Shown here piece after piece: positions 13,279-15,639 of a stretch of DNA of 15,639 bases; position 1 is the first letter of the stretch; every line of letters begins with the position of its first letter. The position numbers were made by a program, and so were the translations under genes. Below the pieces are notes generated by a model. The model saw only the letters and a program-made list of their open reading frames with translations, was not told the DNA's origin and ran no database searches. The stretch is from Latescibacteria bacterium UBA6620 (lineage in GTDB: Bacteria > Latescibacterota > UBA2968), in assembly GCA_002433075.1 (NCBI GenBank), contig DJHM01000022.1:144865-160503 (forward strand), read 5' to 3'.

Positions 13279-15240
13279 TTGGCCCTTCGCCTGACCGAGA
13301 CCCAACCCGAACCTGCACGGGCAACGGTGCGACCGATCGCCCTGGTCGTCGGCGCTGTGCTCGTCGCCGTCATCGCAGTGATGACCCCCTACAACGAGAT
13401 GCTTGTGAAAGGAAGTCGACTCGGCCTGTCCAGCCTCACCCCTGCGGCTTTCTTTCTCTTCTTCGTCCTCGTCCTGTTGATTAACCCGGTGCACCGAAAG
13501 CTCGTTCCGGCCGTAGCTCTCACCAAACCCGAACTCCTCGTCGTTTTCGCCATGATGATGGTCGCCACGGCGATTCCTACACGCGGTGTCACCGGCGTCA
13601 TGTTGTCCATGATCAGCGGTCCGCACTACTACGCGACTGCCGAGAACCAGTGGGCGGATCTCATTCTGCCCCACACCAAAGACTGGATCGTCGTCGGGCC
13701 AGGGGACGGCCTTCGCCACTTCTACGAGGGCGTGCCCAAAGGTGAATCCGCCGTTTGGGCAGTATGGCTCAAACCGCTCCTCGGATGGCTCATCCTCCTT
13801 CTGGCATTGTGGACCACCATCCTTTCCCTCATGGTCATCCTGCGACGACAGTGGATGGAGCGGGAGCGGCTGCCCTACCCCGTGATGCAGGTCCCTCTCG
13901 CGATGGCCGAACTCGACGCGAAGTCGGTTCCGCCTTTCTTCCGCTCAAAGGCCGTTTGGTCGGGCTTAGCGTTCCCGTTCCTGATCGGTTCGCTCGAAGC
14001 CCTGCACGTCTACTTTCCCACGTTTCCGGCGATGGTCTTCCAGGCACCACGTCTCGTGACGTTACGAAACCGCGTAAATCTTCGCCTCCGCCTGAACCCG
14101 CTTATGCTGGGTTTCGCCTACCTCGTGAACACCCGGCTGAGCTTCAGTCTATGGGTGTTCTACCTCGTGCACGAATTTGCACAGGGCGCCTTCGACATCG
14201 TCGGGATCTACAACAACGAAAAGCTCGGACCGTGGACGGGCTCCGGACAGGTCGACCCCATCTTCTCTCACCAGAGCATGGGGGCGATGCTCGTTTTCGT
14301 CGGTTTCGGGCTGTGGACCGCCCGCGATCATCTTCGCGATGTGTGGAGACGCGCCCTCGCCAACGTGGACGACGGCCGGGAAATCGTCCGCGACCGCACC
14401 GCCGTCCTAGGGTTCGCGATCGGATTCACCGTCCTCATCGGCTGGATGACCCAGGCCGGTCTGCCCGCGTGGATTTCTCCCATCGTCATCGTCGCCGCCC
14501 TGGTCATCTTTCTTTCTCTCACGCGTGCCATCGTCGATGGCGGCCTCGCCACAATCGTGCCCGCCATCATCCCGTTGGGCTTCACCCTCTCCACCATCGG
14601 AACAGATGCGATCGGCATCGCCGGACTCGTCGCCCTTTGCTTCAGCCTCGTCTGGGTCGGGGATCTGTTGTCCTTTATGATGGCCCCCGTAGCTCACGCC
14701 ATTCGGATCGCCCACGACGGAGAGCGTCCCTCGCAGGCGCCCCACTTCCCCGCCCTGATGGGAGCCATGGTGCTCAGCCTCGTGGTCTCCGTCATAACAA
14801 TGATCGGTCTCGGCCACGGATACGGTGCGGCAAACCTCCATCAACAATACTTCCAGGGATTCGCCAAATACGCCCCCGACCTCGCCGCCACGAAAATGCA
14901 GAACCCTACACTACGCAACGTCGGAGGATGGATGTGGACCGGGGTCGGGGCCGTCATCATGGGCGCCCTCACCTTCGCGACCTACCGGCTCAGTTGGTGG
15001 CCGTTGCATCCCCTGGGCTACATGGTCAGCCCCGCGTGGATCATGACGTCTCTCTGGCTCCCCTTCCTCGTCGCGTGGGGCCTCAAGTCTATTGTCATCC
15101 GGGCCGGTGGTCTGCGCGCCTACGATCGCTCCCGCCCAATTGCCTACGGGGTCATCATCGGCCAGATTGTGGTCGCCGGCTTCTGGCTCGTGATCGACAT
15201 CGCCACCGGCACAACAGACAACCGTATCCGAGTCTACTGA
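13279..15240 (+). CDS. DUF6785/DUF6784-type large multi-pass membrane protein, putative transporter
   Basis: 653-residue integral membrane protein with about 12-14 hydrophobic segments, the first at residues 18-36 and the last near 627-646. Family-like features are TPYNEMLVKGSRLG after helix 1, a KPELLVVFAMMM segment, YATAENQWADLILP, the ERERLPYPVMQVPLAMAE loop after helix 4, and the C-terminal WWPLHPLGYMVS followed by AWGLKSIVIRAGG. These match what I recall of DUF6785 with a DUF6784 C-terminal domain. The general layout is like OPT-type transporters, which is an inference. The start is TTG, fixed by the ribosome site at 13268 and an upstream stop. It lies between DUF2784 and an aldolase, which suggests uptake of the pathway substrate. 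Confidence 0.82.
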   Translation: MALRLTETQPEPARATVRPIALVVGAVLVAVIAVMTPYNEMLVKGSRLGLSSLTPAAFFLFFVLVLLINPVHRKLVPAVALTKPELLVVFAMMMVATAIPTRGVTGVMLSMISGPHYYATAENQWADLILPHTKDWIVVGPGDGLRHFYEGVPKGESAVWAVWLKPLLGWLILLLALWTTILSLMVILRRQWMERERLPYPVMQVPLAMAELDAKSVPPFFRSKAVWSGLAFPFLIGSLEALHVYFPTFPAMVFQAPRLVTLRNRVNLRLRLNPLMLGFAYLVNTRLSFSLWVFYLVHEFAQGAFDIVGIYNNEKLGPWTGSGQVDPIFSHQSMGAMLVFVGFGLWTARDHLRDVWRRALANVDDGREIVRDRTAVLGFAIGFTVLIGWMTQAGLPAWISPIVIVAALVIFLSLTRAIVDGGLATIVPAIIPLGFTLSTIGTDAIGIAGLVALCFSLVWVGDLLSFMMAPVAHAIRIAHDGERPSQAPHFPALMGAMVLSLVVSVITMIGLGHGYGAANLHQQYFQGFAKYAPDLAATKMQNPTLRNVGGWMWTGVGAVIMGALTFATYRLSWWPLHPLGYMVSPAWIMTSLWLPFLVAWGLKSIVIRAGGLRAYDRSRPIAYGVIIGQIVVAGFWLVIDIATGTTDNRIRVY

Positions 15241-15411
15241 CAGCACTACAAGACGCCGATCGCATTCAGATCTCGCGTCGCCAGTTGCGCACCGCTCGCG
15301 TTCGTCCTTAGCTTCGGACCTCGTTCCGCCAGCCGCCCCACCGCACGAAAAGGCTGGTAACGGCGGTCTACCGTCCATCGTTCACCTGCCTTCCGCCAAC
15401 GAGGTTCTTAA
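15241..15411. other. Intergenic region upstream of the aldolase gene
   Basis: This 171-bp gap holds an imperfect hairpin: CCGCCAGCC at 15326-15334 pairs with GGCTGG (15352-15357) and CGG (15361-15363) across a 3-nt bulge. There is no T-run after it, so it is not a standard terminator. GAGG at 15401-15404 is the ribosome site of the next gene. No other coding signal is seen. Confidence 0.35.
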
Positions 15412-15639
15412 ATGTTCACCGGCGTCTACCCCATCCTCCCCACACCTTTCAACGAAGATGAATCCCTCGACACCGAAGCCTTCTCGAACATCCTCCGCTT
15501 CATGGTCGACCTCGGGGTGGACGGGGTCACGATCCTGGGTGTTTTGGGCGAAGCCAACCGGATGGTGGACAGCGACCGGGCCACGCTGATCGAGGCCGCC
15601 GTAGCCGCTGCGGACGACCGCATTCCAATCGTCGTCGGG
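15412..15639 (+). CDS. DapA/NanA-type class I aldolase family protein, N-terminus only
   Basis: The first 76 codons are present and the gene continues past the right edge. MFTGVYPILPTPFNEDESLD and the following (beta/alpha) repeats are typical of the dihydrodipicolinate synthase/N-acetylneuraminate lyase family, pyruvate-dependent enzymes that form a Schiff base on a Lys located beyond the window. The pyruvate-binding GTTGE motif reads GVLGEANRM here, as in more divergent members, so lysine biosynthesis is unlikely to be its role. GAGG lies 7 nt before the ATG. Neighbours point to a catabolic aldol cleavage, for example of a keto-deoxy sugar acid or a hydroxyproline-like intermediate. That is an inference. 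Confidence 0.88.
   Translation, partial: MFTGVYPILPTPFNEDESLDTEAFSNILRFMVDLGVDGVTILGVLGEANRMVDSDRATLIEAAVAAADDRIPIVVG

Noticed and set aside
13755..15311. Long (518-codon) open frame overlapping the DUF6785 gene in another frame
   Set aside because: Composition is Arg/Pro/His-rich as expected for an out-of-frame reading of GC-rich DNA, and the other frame has clear membrane helices and family motifs.
15326..15363. Hairpin as a rho-independent terminator after DUF6785
   Set aside because: The stem has a bulge and no T-run follows it.

Overview
The window comes from a bacterial chromosome of roughly 60% GC (judged by eye) with dense coding on both strands and frequent GTG and TTG starts. The gene content suggests an uncultivated, organic-matter-degrading lineage of the Latescibacterota, Poribacteria or Planctomycetota-like kind: a phytanoyl-CoA-type dioxygenase, an amino-acid-ester-hydrolase-like enzyme, FAD and NAD(P) oxidoreductases, a DapA/NanA-type aldolase and a large DUF6785-type membrane protein. 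That placement is an inference. No mobile element, CRISPR array, tRNA or rRNA was seen.

Region 1 (1-3363, minus strand) is a recombination-repair operon. An AddB-type nuclease is followed by the first 34 codons of an AddA-type UvrD helicase, whose GTG start overlaps the addB stop codon.

Region 2 (3542-8504, plus strand) is a catabolic run: a D-2-hydroxyacid dehydrogenase, an aldo/keto reductase, a PhyH-family non-haem iron dioxygenase and a CocE/NonD serine hydrolase that resembles alpha-amino acid ester hydrolases. The last two are coupled through a TAATG overlap.

Region 3 (8621-11686, minus strand) holds an FAD-dependent DAO-family oxidase, a small membrane-protein gene broken by two in-frame TAA codons, and an SDR dehydrogenase.

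Region 4 (11769 to the end, plus strand) is read divergently from region 3. It holds an amidohydrolase_2 protein with altered metal ligands, a DUF2784 membrane protein cut short by an in-frame TAA, the DUF6785 membrane protein and the start of a DapA/NanA-like aldolase.

Together regions 2-4 look like a pathway for import, hydrolysis, oxidation and aldol cleavage of an unidentified small organic substrate, perhaps an amide, ester or amine. The membrane protein may be the transporter. This is inferred from neighbourhood only.

The most unusual signal is that two unrelated small membrane-protein genes (9553-10050 minus and 12895-13269 plus) together carry three in-frame TAA codons. Convincing family-like sequence continues in frame past each one, and none of the long genes has such an interruption.
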